Shown: positions 1 to 11,703 of the stretch, one piece after another | Layout of the letters: every line of letters begins with the position of its first letter | How positions within the stretch are numbered: the first letter of the stretch is position 1 | From: Hirundichthys speculiger | Taxonomy: Eukaryota; Chordata; Actinopteri; Beloniformes; Exocoetidae | NCBI GenBank assembly: GCA_018398805.1 | Contig: JAGFBZ010001254.1 | Location: 744,001-808,000 of the forward strand | Length of the DNA stretch: 64,000 nt | Direction of reading: 5' to 3' | Program-made: the position numbers and the translations under genes | The notes under the pieces: model-generated | What the model was told of the DNA's origin: nothing | What the model saw: only the letters and a program-made list of their open reading frames with translations | Database searches by the model: none

Positions 1-60
1 GCCAATGCAGTCAGTTTGGCGTACACAGCCCACAATTCAGTTCAGCAATGCTTTCAGCAA

Positions 61-250
61 GCCCATTCCACATCTATGGAGATCCCAGACACCCTGTGGA
101 GGAAACTCATTCCAGCCGCCTGTACTCACAATCTCCCCACTACCCACAACTCGTGACCATCGGTGAGCATGGGAACAAAGATCGACTTGTTAATAATTTA
201 TATGCTCAACAATTACCATTGCATCCTAATGTTATTGCTGCAATTATGTA
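61..250 (-). repeat. Fragment of fish LINE (RTE-like), non-coding
   Basis: The stretch around 'ggaggaaactcattccagcc' and 'cgtgaccatcggtgagcatgg' is a familiar teleost repeat, read here as the antisense of a non-LTR retrotransposon. It appears to be the same family as the copy at 36063-37329. The short plus-strand open frame over it is a by-product of the repeat. Family naming is from memory of fish repeats and was not searched. Confidence 0.5.
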
Positions 251-3200
251 ATTAGGTTCTTAAGATGTTATTGCTTCAGTGAGTGGAACTTTGGAATGAA
301 TAAAAAAGTACCACAAGCCAGTCAACAGCCTGAGTCTACATTAAGAAGCCAGTCAAGTAATATTTTGAGAAGTCAATATAGGATTTCCACATCAATGACA
401 GGGTAACAGTCGGTCAATAAGGTGTAAAAGATGCTCGAAATAAAAAAACTTGTTATGCACCTTGAGTAATTCTCAAGGTAATTCCCTCGGTTTCATATAG
501 TTTAAAAGTTTTTATTTTATAGTGGTTGAAAGGGCAACCTCACTTTAAATTATTGCACAGTGCATTAAATGTTTAGTCCTGATGCAGATTAGATGGTTTA
601 CACCGAGGTATGAAATGCTGCACTTCAGTCCACTATAAGCATATTATACGTTATTGTTCTCTAAATTACTTAATTTCCTGAGATGGAAGTTACACCATCA
701 GTTTCAAAACACTAAGCTCACTAGGAAAATGCTAATGTGTGTGTGACGAAATGAGCTTCAAACTAGTTATGGTTAAGTTTAAGTTAAACCCATAGTGTGT
801 GATCATAACAGCCAAGAGGTGCAATGTAAGACAAAAAAAAAAGGCATTTACCAACTGGGAAACTGTCTTTATCATAAAGTACACAATAGAGGATTTTCTA
901 TGTTGAGAAACTCCTGTAGTAAAGCGTCTAATCCAAGAGGCATGCTGGCATAATGGCCTGTTTATGAATACAAGAGGTGGGAGGGCCGAGAGGGGTAAAT
1001 TGTTTCAGTTAAGGGGGGGGCAGTGACTGGGTGCTGTCGGAGACAAACTCGCATGGTGGGACCGTTTCAAATAATGGAGGGTGGCATGACGAGGACTGGG
1101 TTCTTTGTGATCATTCAGACACACGTTCACAGCAACTGTACAGCAACGTAATGAGGAGCATTTTGAAGTGCACATCATGCAACTATTTATGATGCCAGAA
1201 ATAAAGCCGTTATTCTTACTCCACAATGAATAATAACTCCCACATGCGCACCTCAATTATCTTAAATTGTTATTGCTTCTATTGTGCTATATTCATGAGG
1301 ATACCGGGAGGTTATAATTCATTGTCAAAGGCTGTTAATATTCACAGTCCAATCATTTTTTTTGGATAGAGAGAATCCCTACCAAAAATAAATAAATAAA
1401 AACACAAACAGGTTTATCTAGCTACAATCAAAAATACCAGTGGTGACCAGCTGTATGAATATATTAATATTGAGTCGTAAAACTAAAGACTGCACACAGG
1501 ATGAAAGCATCCTGTTGCTAATTAGAGTTCAGAGGAAAAATCTGACTCTGAAAGGTGTTATCAGAACAAGTGGAGACATGAAGAATCAGCACCTTAACAC
1601 ATCCAGACACATGAACATTACACAATGACATGGCAAGAAAGCATTACTGTCGCAACCCAGATGTGTTTCATGCAGTTATCATTACAAGGGTATTGGCAAC
1701 AACATTGCTACATGCTTTAAATAACAGCTTCTGGCCTGCTGGGACACGGATTTAAGAATAACACTTAAACAGAGGAAGATGACATGAACACTAGACTGCA
1801 GAGGTCATTGTTACAGCTGCATCCCTTTGTAGCCATCGCCAAAGCAGAGAAATGTTGCGTTGAGAGACAAAGACGACTGTGTATGTGCGTCTGTGTGTTG
1901 GAGTGGTGTGGGCTTCTCTCTGCTTTTAAGACTGATCAATAATAAGCTTTTGCGAGTGTGCAGACGAGGAGCCCAGTGTGGCATCGCTTCTGCACATAAA
2001 GAGCTGCTGAACTGCTGACTTCAGGATGCTCGGTAGACTGAAAACAGTGTGTTAAACAGATGCTTTACACCAGTCTGCGTGTGTGTGTGTGCGTGCGCGA
2101 GATCGCATCACAAGTATTAATTCTTGAGCCTGAGGCAAACAAACTGCTGGTGTCAGACAGGACAGGTCTTTTAGTCAGAGACCCGACTGGTGAGTCACAG
2201 CACCAGCTGGGAGTCACCTCACTGACAGTAAAAGTGAATCACGATGCAAATTGTGCACTTCCTGTGGCACCTAACCCCCAGGATAAGAGTCTAACATGCA
2301 GACGTGATGTCCTAAATGCAATTACTATTACCATTTACTTAGACAAGAATGGGGGGGTCAAGAAAAAGAGATATGCGGCAAACCTTTCCACCGGGAACCT
2401 AAAACTGAGCGTGAGCAGCTTTTCCTAAATTTCGTTTTTCATCAGTTTTCACTTTGTACAAATAAACATGCTGCGGGAATCATTCCTTATGATAGACTCA
2501 AACATAAAGGATGCTTCCTGTCAGGACACTTTAGAGAACCACTTTCTCAACTGGGTCAATTGTTGAACTTTTGACCAACTGACTGCGCTTCTGTGTCAAC
2601 ATTTACATTCCACACTGACAAATGACAATGAATACAAGAGGAGCTGCATACCAGCTAGTAGCTATTGCGAAAAAGGTGACGCAAATTTTTTTAGCTTTTT
2701 TTTTTTTTTTTGACAACAAGGGAAGGCCAATCAAAGCAGTATCTGTTGAGATTACCTGAACTTCCTCATTAATAGCAGAGGCGACTTTAAGAGGCAAGGT
2801 GAAACCAGAGCTGCAGCCATGTTTTTTTACGATAAGGGAAGTGACTGTTTGCCTCTCCTTTAATCATGTAGCTTGCTTATCTTATAATACGACTGGAAAT
2901 ATATTAGGCTTTACAGTGGCAGAACAATGTTTTGTCATGGTGAAGCGCGTCTGTGTTTTCAACAATAACTTAGGAGTGATGTTTACAGCAACACCAGAGA
3001 TTAAGAAAACAGATGCTGTCTTTTAACCTTTGATTTTGATGTGTATTACAATTATCAATTAAAAAAGCAAAGAAAAAAAGAAGGGATATCTGCTGTGAAA
3101 CTGGCGCAGGATTTCACGCTGCTCAAGCGTCTCTTGTTCCTGCTGCATTCAAAGCTGCCAAGCAGAAATATGTGAAAAACAAATAAAACCCTGGGCCAGC

Positions 3201-4239
3201 CCATATGCCTGAGTGGAGATATATTGTTACGGAAAGGGCACAGTGATAAGTCTGAGATAAAAGAAGAAGAAGAAGAAAAAAAAAACTAGTCACTCAGGTT
3301 ATCAGCCCTGCACCACCATACTTTGCCTCACCTCCAGGTCCAGAAATTTTTTTTTTTAACCCTCGCCTGACAAACTTTCCACACAAAAGTCCTTTCTCAA
3401 CAAAAGCCAATGCTTATGTGTTTAAACATAAGAGCAGAGTAGCTTGAGCCGGGTGGGGGGGGGGGGGGGGTTTGACTCCCCAAGCATGTAACTGCTGGCT
3501 GCACAGGCTGCAACAGGACAAGGAATCTGCCAACACCAGCCTTGTACGCGACAACTTTGTTGCTGCTGCAAAACTTTGCATTCCCACAGGGAGGAAAACA
3601 GTAAACCAGCGGGTAGGTCCAATGTGCATGTGGACCAGCAGGACAGACCAAAAAGTGATCTTTGTTGCAGCTCCTTTTCAAGCTGTGAATTCACCAGGCC
3701 AAAGTGCCTTTGAGCAACACACTGATTTCATTTTCACGCTCTATAAATTAGGTTGACCTTTGATCTCTTGAGTTATGAATACACTTTTGTTCAACCATGA
3801 GGTGCTGATAGCATTTTTTGTCATTTACATACATGCACCAGAATACTGAAATAGTGAAGCCAATGCAAATCTAAGCAAAAACAAATCAGACTAAATCAAA
3901 AAATAGGGTTTGAAACAGACACAAAAGTGTTGTTGTTGTTATGTGACCTGCTCAACTACCCAAACGTGTGAATGGTTCTACAAATAAAACGCACTTGAAC
4001 AGGTGAGACTTGGCTTTTATCCCGATAAAAGCAAATATTGAATTAGGTTATTCAACATTAAAAAGGTCACAGCAAACCTGCCTTTCAAGCTCTGTTCACT
4101 GAAACAACAGCAAAGCAGCCAGGAGCTAAATATATTTCATTTAATGTAATAAACGAGTGAAGCAGGCAGGCCGAGGTCAGACCCCAACGGAGAAAACTAG
4201 GAGCCGAAACACAATGAAGGTTTGAGCCGCTTTACTCAC
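251..4239. other. AT-rich non-coding stretch, no gene recognised
   Basis: No open frame here resembles a known protein or has convincing splice context. It holds homopolymer tracts (poly-G/C near 3454-3470, poly-A/T runs) that create low-complexity spurious frames. If the minus-strand first exon ending at 4240 is real, this is the beginning of that gene's first intron. Confidence 0.5.
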
Positions 4240-4850
4240 CTCATTGTTCCGCCAGAGTTGGATCCTCTCTGTCCTCGAAGGCAACTTCGTCTGACTTCAG
4301 GGGTGAAGCCCCGCTTTTTTTTTTTTTTTTTTTAAAAGAGTCACACTAGTGATTTAAGAAAAGAGGGGGGGAAAGGGGGGGGAAACACAGAAGCGGGGAA
4401 GGAAAAACCACATCTACACCCGCAAACGGGGTAGCTACCAGCGGGATAAAGAAGCACACCTCGACGGTTTCCTGGTTGTGTGGAGCTGGAGGGGGGAGGA
4501 GGAGGAGGAGGAGGAGGGGGTAGATACAGTAGTGGAGCGGGCTTGTCAACTCCAATCACTATCCCACGGCCGTTTCCACCGGAGAAGAAACGTGAAAAAA
4601 AAAAAAAAATTTAACCCGGGCCGCAGAGAAACCAGCGCTTCTCTTCTCACACTTTCTGCCGCTTTTACCGCCGCTCGGGAGAGTCGAGTCACAGGCGTCC
4701 GCCGGGCTTTTGTCGGTCCGTCGGTCTCACGGTACGGCACGGCTGTAAATTCATTGGAGTCTGGCCCAACCCGCGAGCTTCAAAGTAGGCTACAATCCCA
4801 CGGTGCGTTCACGTGTAGCTCGGAAAAATACGATTCGACGCGTTTCGTCC
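4240..4850 (-). promoter_or_regulatory. CpG-rich promoter and first exon of an unidentified minus-strand gene
   Basis: About 4240-4850 is far richer in GC and CpG than its surroundings (for example 4660-4740 and 4790-4850). On the minus strand it runs into ATG at 4244-4242 with A at -3, then two bases and a strong donor, ATGAG|GTGAGT, so the exon would end at 4240. This fits a TSS and 5' UTR followed by a start codon just before intron 1, with the rest of the gene to the left. I cannot identify the gene. A GGA-repeat lies at 4488-4518, and two long homopolymer-coded open frames here are artefacts. Exon and promoter status are inferred from composition and splice site only. Confidence 0.45.
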
Positions 4851-4859
4851 TTTTGTTAT

Positions 4860-7275
4860 GAGATGTTTACCTTTCAAGGCAACCAAACAGAAACAAGCTA
4901 TCTAAAATATTAAATATAAGAACTTTCTCCTCTCATTTAGTGAAATTATATCATCCAGTCCACTTTTATTTGGTATTTTCTTCTTCACGTCATCTCACCA
5001 AGATAGATTAGTAGTGCATGAACTATGGAGCAAAAGTCTTTAGTTTAATATAAATGTTCCCTTTCCTCAGCTTCAACATATCTTATACATACATTCATCA
5101 ATAGCAATAATCAAATGATGTAAAATACAAATATGCTAAAAATTGCTGTCTCACAAATAACTTTTTAAAACTTCACATCTGTCTGGAGCACAGATGATAC
5201 TATTCATCTATCCATGTGTTTTCTGTACCAACTTAATCCTGTCCATGGTCAATGGGCTTCAAGCTAATCAGATGTCATTTTACAAACGTTAAGGGACACA
5301 GGTCAAAAACAGCTACACTTATTAATGTTGTCTTTACAATAATAGCTGAGAAAAGAGTGCCTTGAGCTCAGTTTTTTCATTTCTTTAAATTTCCAAAGTT
5401 GAAGTCACTATCGCCCTTGGTGTCCTTGGATGGAGGTTCCAGAGACAAACCATGACTGTTGTTTTTATGGTTATATGAGAAGCAGTGATCAGAAAAAAAA
5501 AAAGTCATGAATGAACTTCTGTTTATTGATTCATTTAACTTACTGATGCCAATGGCAGACAGTGAGTTACTAGTTGACTTAAAAACAAACTCTCCAGTGT
5601 CTCACCATGACAATGAATAATAATGAGGGTGTAATACAAGGTGTGTATTTACAGTACTTTATGCTTTCATATTTTAGTGCAACTATTATTAAGCAGTTTC
5701 ACATTCAAGATAACAACTGAGCTATAAAGTTGACTTTGGAATAGATCTATATTGCTCACTTGTGATTCCTGCAACAACTTGATCAGCTGAACATGACAGA
5801 AGTTTCCTAAATTTGAATTTGCTATTTTTGGTATTTTTAACTTCCAACAACACTTGAAGGCAGCATTAAATCCGTGCCGGGGGCCTTGCCAAGTCCTCCG
5901 CTTCGCCCTACTGGGCTGTTTGAGTAACTTCAGGTTCCTCACATCAGGCTGAGGTGATAAATCTATGGCTTTATCTAGGCTTTCGTTGGTATTTCATTAG
6001 TTATGCTTCTGGAATGAAAAGTAATTTTATCTTTTAATTCATCAGAATTTTATATTTTACTATAAAGAACAACAAAGATCCAAAACCAAACCACAAAGTT
6101 TTTAAATATGTCACATGGGAAAGTTCAAAACTATTAATAGAAAATTTCATTTGATTACTCACGTGTTCTAGTTTTCAGCAGTGAGGTATTCAAAGCAGTA
6201 AACAGAAGTGGAAGTGTGGAAATGAAACTAGTGTCCTGTGTGTGTATGGCATGTCTAAACAATCAAAAAGCCAATACGACCAGTTTCACATCGTGACACT
6301 TGTGCAAGGTGATTATTCTGAGCAACTGCTAGTATTTTTTTTTTTCTTATCAAATGTGTTGTCTTCCAAAGCTCGGGGTGTCGAGTAAACCTGTGTGAGC
6401 CTGTGCTCCACGTGTGGATGTGTTTGTTTTAAAGGTGGTGGCTGAGAATCAACAAGTAGCTTTTGTTTCCATAAAGTAGCCTGTAAAAGAATCAGAAAAA
6501 GTCACACAGTAAACCAAGGTAGCTTCTGTGCTATTTCCATTTACCACAGCTGTATTTCCACCTCAGCTGGTCAACTCCATCCATGGAGGACATGGACTCA
6601 ATAGGTGCTCAGAAATGTCACTGTGTGCTGCAGAAAAGTGGAAAAATAAACTATTAAAGAAACTCAAAGCTGTAAGACGTTGATCGGGATGGGTGAATGC
6701 TACCTCTACCTCTACAGATCTCTTTATATCTTTCTTTATGTGTTTAGTTTGTATAGAGGCTGTTATGTAAACGGACTGCACTTGTCCTACATCTTTGTGA
6801 GTGATATTTCAGGAACTGTTTAAGCGCAGTCCCGAGGCTGCCTCTGAAAGCCTCAGTCTCGACTCAATGAACAGCAGACATGTAAAGAGAACTCTAAAAA
6901 CTGAATTTCAGCCAAGGAAACAAAGGGTCAGTCTGGATCCTGAGGTTGACAATGACTAACCGGAGCAGGATAAAACAGATAACAGATGGGCAGAAAGGAC
7001 CCGAAGGACAGGGAGAACGGGTGTTTCTCCTTCAGTATTTTAAAGTCTCCTTGCAGCTCCCTTTGACAGGGAGGGAATGTGACTGGAGGAGGGTAAAATC
7101 TGCAAATAGGAACAAGACACAACTGTTCACTAAGAGGTCTGGGCTGGAGGCCAGCAAAGCAAAGGGCAGCGGAGGATTTTAGAAAGTGTCCAGAAACGTG
7201 GGCCCTGAACTTCTCGGAGGGCAAAACCGGGGCCATTACACAATAACAATGAATTCCAGCCAACTATCATTAAAG
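4860..7275. other. Intergenic, AT-rich, no gene seen
   Basis: No recognisable coding exon. About 5200-5310 resembles the degenerate 3' part of the fish repeat whose better copies lie at 31.9, 37.8 and 38.7 kb ('atccatgtg...cttaatcctgtcc...'). Short open frames lack codon structure or conserved motifs. Confidence 0.4.
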
Positions 7276-7279
7276 TACC

Positions 7280-7291
7280 ATATATATATAT

Positions 7292-7384
<93 letters not shown>
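7280..7384. repeat. (TA)n microsatellite
   Basis: About 105 bases of nearly pure alternating TA, interrupted once by 'tggta' near 7291. It generates meaningless Tyr-Ile open frames on both strands. Confidence 0.95.
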
Positions 7385-7386
<2 letters not shown>

Positions 7387-7436
7387 CTTCTTTCACCATG
7401 GTATTTTTATCTAACAAAAATTAAGAGAAAAAAATT

Positions 7437-8345
7437 TCCAATAATTAGAATGTAGCCAGGACTAAGTACCGCCATGATTCATTTGCTAATGATCCATCTT
7501 TCGCAAGCAATAACTTGAGATATTTATTTCCTGTGTGACTTTCTCAGTCTCTCACATTGTTGAGGAGGAATTTTGGCCCAGTCCTCTTTACAGCGTTGCT
7601 TCATTTCAGTTTATGGGTATTTACTTACACACAGCTGTCTTAAGGCTCCACCACAGCATTTCAATTGCGCTGTGGTCTGGACCTTGACCAGAACTTTGAT
7701 TCTTTTATTTTTCTGTCATTATAATATAGATTTGCTGGCGTGCTGCAGATCATTGTCCAGTTGTGTTATTCATTTTTTTTTAACCAAGCTTTAGCTATTG
7801 GACACATGGTATCACATTTGCCTCCAGAATATGTTGGTATTCAGAGGAGTTCATGGTCATCAACGACTGCGATGTGTCCAGGTCCTACCGCTGAAAAAAA
7901 CAAAACAAATCATCATCCCTCCACACTTGCCACACCTATTACTGCACACACCATTTAATATGCTCAGTGAGGCCTGTAAGACCTGAGATGTAGCTTTGCT
8001 TTGTTTTTCAGTGTTTTTTTGTCTTTTGCTGAGCATCGCATGGTCTGACTGTGGAGTAAAAAGCTGCTGGGGTTTGTACTCCTGAAAAGACTGGCAACTG
8101 TCCTAAATGCTTTATGCATGTAAATAATCTTTGGAAATTTGTTTTGAAATAGTTTTTTATCACACGTTACAGATTGATGTGCGCTAACAGTTGCTTTCGA
8201 TATGAGTTGTTTATGTCTTCCCCTCTTGCCATTGTGCTGACACACATGAATGCTCCAGCAGCAAACTCCCAGAACATCTGCTCTCACAGAGGACTGCGCA
8301 CTGTTTGATGATTAGTTCATCATGGGCTGATGACTAGTAGCACCT
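7437..8345. mobile_element. Decayed DNA-transposon remnant, unclassified
   Basis: Sequence such as 'ggaggaattttggcccagtc', 'ccaccacagcatttcaattg' and 'ctggaccttgaccagaactt' is a widely dispersed teleost non-autonomous DNA-transposon body. A diverged relative lies at 14680-15570 ('agtacctccacgattcaac', 'ggccacagcttttagattg', 'aggaccttgactaggctgtt'). Neither keeps a transposase frame. Boundaries are approximate and the superfamily was not determined. Confidence 0.5.
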
Positions 8346-8890
8346 GGCTGAAACTTAGTTTTTAAAATCCTATGAAAGGAAAAAGGGGGCATTTAATGTT
8401 GCTCACGTTGTTTTTTTTTTAATTATTATTTTATGAGTCATACAGCTTTGTGCTAACCACTTCTGATTTACTGCAAATGCATCAGGATGTGAAACTTGGT
8501 TGGGCTAAAGATGGGGAAGCTGATACTGCTATGATCTGGGCCTGTGATCTCACAGGACCCTGGCGATCTGAGCTCTCTGAGTCACCTGTTTTTAGACTTT
8601 GGAAACCCCAAACAAAGTGACAAGGTTGTGTTATGTCTGAAATTTTGATGCCGTAGTCACTTCAGAGATCCATATATATACGCTCAAGCACAGAATATGT
8701 CCGCTTTAAGATAAAAGTACAGCTTCGGTGCCTTTGATTTACACCATTTACATGATATTAACACATTGCCAATCTCCACATGAAAGTCAGGAGGTGATCT
8801 CAGGCAGAAACTCTGAAGGGATTTGAAACGTTCCCTGAAACCACAGACACTCTGTGAGCCACATGGAGGTGGCATCAGTGCTACAACTGA

Positions 8891-8892
<2 letters not shown>

Positions 8893-8931
<39 letters not shown>
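8893..8931. repeat. (TA)n microsatellite
   Basis: A short uninterrupted TA dinucleotide run. Confidence 0.9.
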
Positions 8932-8936
<5 letters not shown>

Positions 8937-8949
8937 CATATATGATCCT

Positions 8950-10958
8950 CAGCCATTCTTCATCCTATATGTGCATATGTTTTAGATCATTTTAAGCAAA
9001 GTGATATGTTGAAGTGGATGTTGTGAGAAAATTAACGCGGAAACAAAAGAAGAAACAGAATCCAGATATTCAATTAGTTTTTTTCTCCAAATCTTGATTT
9101 TCTTTTTCTTTCTGTGAGATATTTGGCTGTTTCAACACTTATCTAAATTAAACCATGTGAAAACTCTAGAAGCAAAAAGTCGCCACAGCTGGTTACAGTT
9201 TATATGCATTTTAGATGTGAACCTGAACCCATGAATCCTGCTTTTGAAAGCTGCAATAGGCCAAAGAAGCTGGAAATGCTTGTTTCATCTTCACTGTGTT
9301 GTATTTGAAAAACTTATTCAGTTCACTTCAGTTTTATAATACTGTTTTAATACCCAAATGTATTAAATGACATATGACATACCATGTATTATGATCACAT
9401 ATAACATCTTTACATATCATCCATTGTGCACAATCTCCAACCTGTGACTTATTGAAACTTACTGAAACTGTCAAATAGTTTTACCTGAATAAAAAGTCAA
9501 ATATTTCTCTCTGAAAAGCGGTGGAGTAAAGTAGAGATGTAAATTACAAAATTATCTTAAAGTAACTGAGAACAGTTAAGGCATCTGAGTCAGTTTACTC
9601 CACTGTTCTTCGAGATACACGCTATTAAACTCAGAGGTTTTTTTTTTTTATGTATGTGTATTACCTTTATTATCCACTAGGTGGCAATATAACCTCAATG
9701 TTAAATCCTACAGTCTGGTTCTATCTTAGGATATACAAGCGTATCAGACTCTTGATACAACGGTGTCCAGGACAAGTTCGCCTTTGTATTCTATTGTTTT
9801 ACATAATTTCTGTAAAGCTAGCTGTTGTTTATTTATTTATGTCGATGTCTAGCTGAGCCAAAACTCCTTTATAGGCCACAATAACCCCGAGAGCAAAAGA
9901 TGAATGACGTTCATTTTGTTAAAACGTGGAGCAGCAAAATAAAGTTACAGCTCAATTAGTTCAAAAACATATGTTACATGAAGACCAGTGGCTCTGGGGT
10001 CGTTTCCTGTTTAGATTAAATCCGTCAACAGGACTTTTAGTCTGTAGAGTAAAGGTATACCAGTAGTAACAAAGACTGATCATAAAAACCTAAAATAAAC
10101 TAGTAGTTAACCTACATGTTTAGTATGTCACATTTTTAGCTTTCCTGCTTTAGAAAATACAGTAATCAACACTGGGACAGGATGTGAATGGAGGCAAAGA
10201 TTTTCATTCCTTAAAACTTGAGAAAAGTACATCAAAGATCTTCATGAAATTTAATATCCTTATAATTCAAGGACTCTGTGTCTAATTTTGGATGAAAATC
10301 TTTTTCACAAAACTCAGAAGGGTTTTTTGCCTCAGTAGCCACGAAATTATTGAATTGAGACCTTAAAATAATCAAGTAAATATAGAGTCGATTGTTGCTT
10401 GCTGTTGCTTCCTAGTCAGTTCATTTAAAAAAAAAAAAAGGAAGGAAATATTGACATATCCTTGCAATTAAAATGACAGACAATATAAATCTTTATATAG
10501 AAAGTATGATTCCAGATGATTTTAGCTAGTGGTGAAAAATACAACTTTACATGTTAAAATTTAGGCTAATTGTATTTCTATTAAACAAGCTCATATGTTT
10601 TATCCAGATTTTGTCCGTATCTTCATAAGAAAAAATAATGGGATTAATTTTGTCAGCTATGATGTAAGACAATTTAGAGTTTTTTCTCTGGGCATCAGAT
10701 GTCCCACATTATAGTTACTTGTTATTATAGTTACTCCAGATTATCAAGTAGAGAGAGATTTTTTTTTGTTGCTTTCTTTAGGCACAAAATACACACAAAT
10801 GTGCAACACACCTCCTCATATTTAGATGATTTCCTCTGCTCAAACCTCAAGTTGGAACCAGCTGGGTGAAAATGCATTTATGCTGCTCACAGATGGAATA
10901 AACTTTCTGTGATTAAATGTCTCTCAATGCTAACTATTAAACCTATAATTCATTTAAT
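8950..10958. other. Intergenic, AT-rich, no gene seen
   Basis: Only short open frames without similarity to known proteins. No CpG-rich promoter, convincing exon or RNA gene was recognised. Confidence 0.4.
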
Positions 10959-10959
10959 C

Positions 10960-11150
10960 TTATATTGCACCTATTACTGCACCGTTTTTATGTATCTGAT
11001 CTATGCTTTATTCTTTTTTTTTTGTCAAATTTTATTTTTTTAATGGATTTTATTATATTCATATTCTTATATTTTTTACTGTTATTTTCATCTAAATGCC
11101 TTTGTAAAGCACTTTTGGTCTGTGCTATACAAATAAACTTGCCTTTAGGA
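10960..11150 (+). repeat. 3' end of a fish LINE (L2-like)
   Basis: 'ttgtaaagcacttttggtct' followed by 'gtgctatacaaataaact' is the characteristic 3' tail of a common teleost LINE family. The upstream T-rich tract belongs to the decayed copy. No RT motif remains. Confidence 0.5.
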
Positions 11151-11379
11151 GAAAACTCCCAGATTAAATTCAAAATGTGTGATTTTTTTTTTTTTTTTAC
11201 ACTTTGTCCTGAATTATTTGTTCCAAATATCTATATGTTAACAGCTGATGTTTCCCAGGTAAATGTGGATGTTAGTAACCCTGGCTCATTCTGTTTCACC
11301 TGTACCTGATCCGTGTTGTTGTGGCTGCACGCAGTCGCGCTTAAAGACAGCTGAATGAAGGCAGTGTGTTTGTATTTAC

Positions 11380-11650
11380 CTCCTCCATCAACAGCCTCCA
11401 TCCATCCCCCTGCCCGCCCCGCTGGCCCGGCGGCTCCGACACCCGGACCGCGGCTGTGCTTGAAAACAAACTGCGGGCGGCGGCTCCGGTTTCGCGGGCC
11501 GGATCGATGCGCTGCAGGGTGTCACGTTGCTCGCGGGGCGGAGGATCGCTGCATGGCCGATCGCTATCATAATCACACTTCCCCCCTCTTATCGCTTACC
11601 TTCTGAATAAAACATCTGCCTTCCTGCTCGCGGATCGCTCAAATACCCAA
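11380..11650 (-). promoter_or_regulatory. CpG-rich stretch with minus-strand splice donors
   Basis: The 220 bases from about 11380 to 11600 are GC- and CpG-rich within AT-rich DNA. On the minus strand two consensus donors occur: CAGAAG|GTAAGCG (exon end 11600) and GGAGGAG|GTAAAT (exon end 11380). This suggests an alternative 5' exon or promoter of a minus-strand gene, possibly the one whose first exon ends at 4240. A 62-codon minus-strand frame covers it but resembles nothing I know. This is inference from composition and donors. Confidence 0.35.
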
Positions 11651-11671
11651 CCTACCACCACCCCCCCTCTC

Positions 11672-11699
<28 letters not shown>

Positions 11700-11703
<4 letters not shown>

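Noticed and set aside
3397..3756. Several overlapping 70-95 codon frames on both strands
   Set aside because: They cross a poly-C/poly-G homopolymer, have no conserved motif or splice context, and contradict each other.
4341..4861. Pro-rich and Glu-rich frames in the CpG-rich region
   Set aside because: They come from G/GGA-repeat low complexity in a likely promoter, with no family resemblance.
7130..7417. Open frames of alternating Tyr-Ile across the TA repeat
   Set aside because: Produced by the (TA)n microsatellite; not coding.
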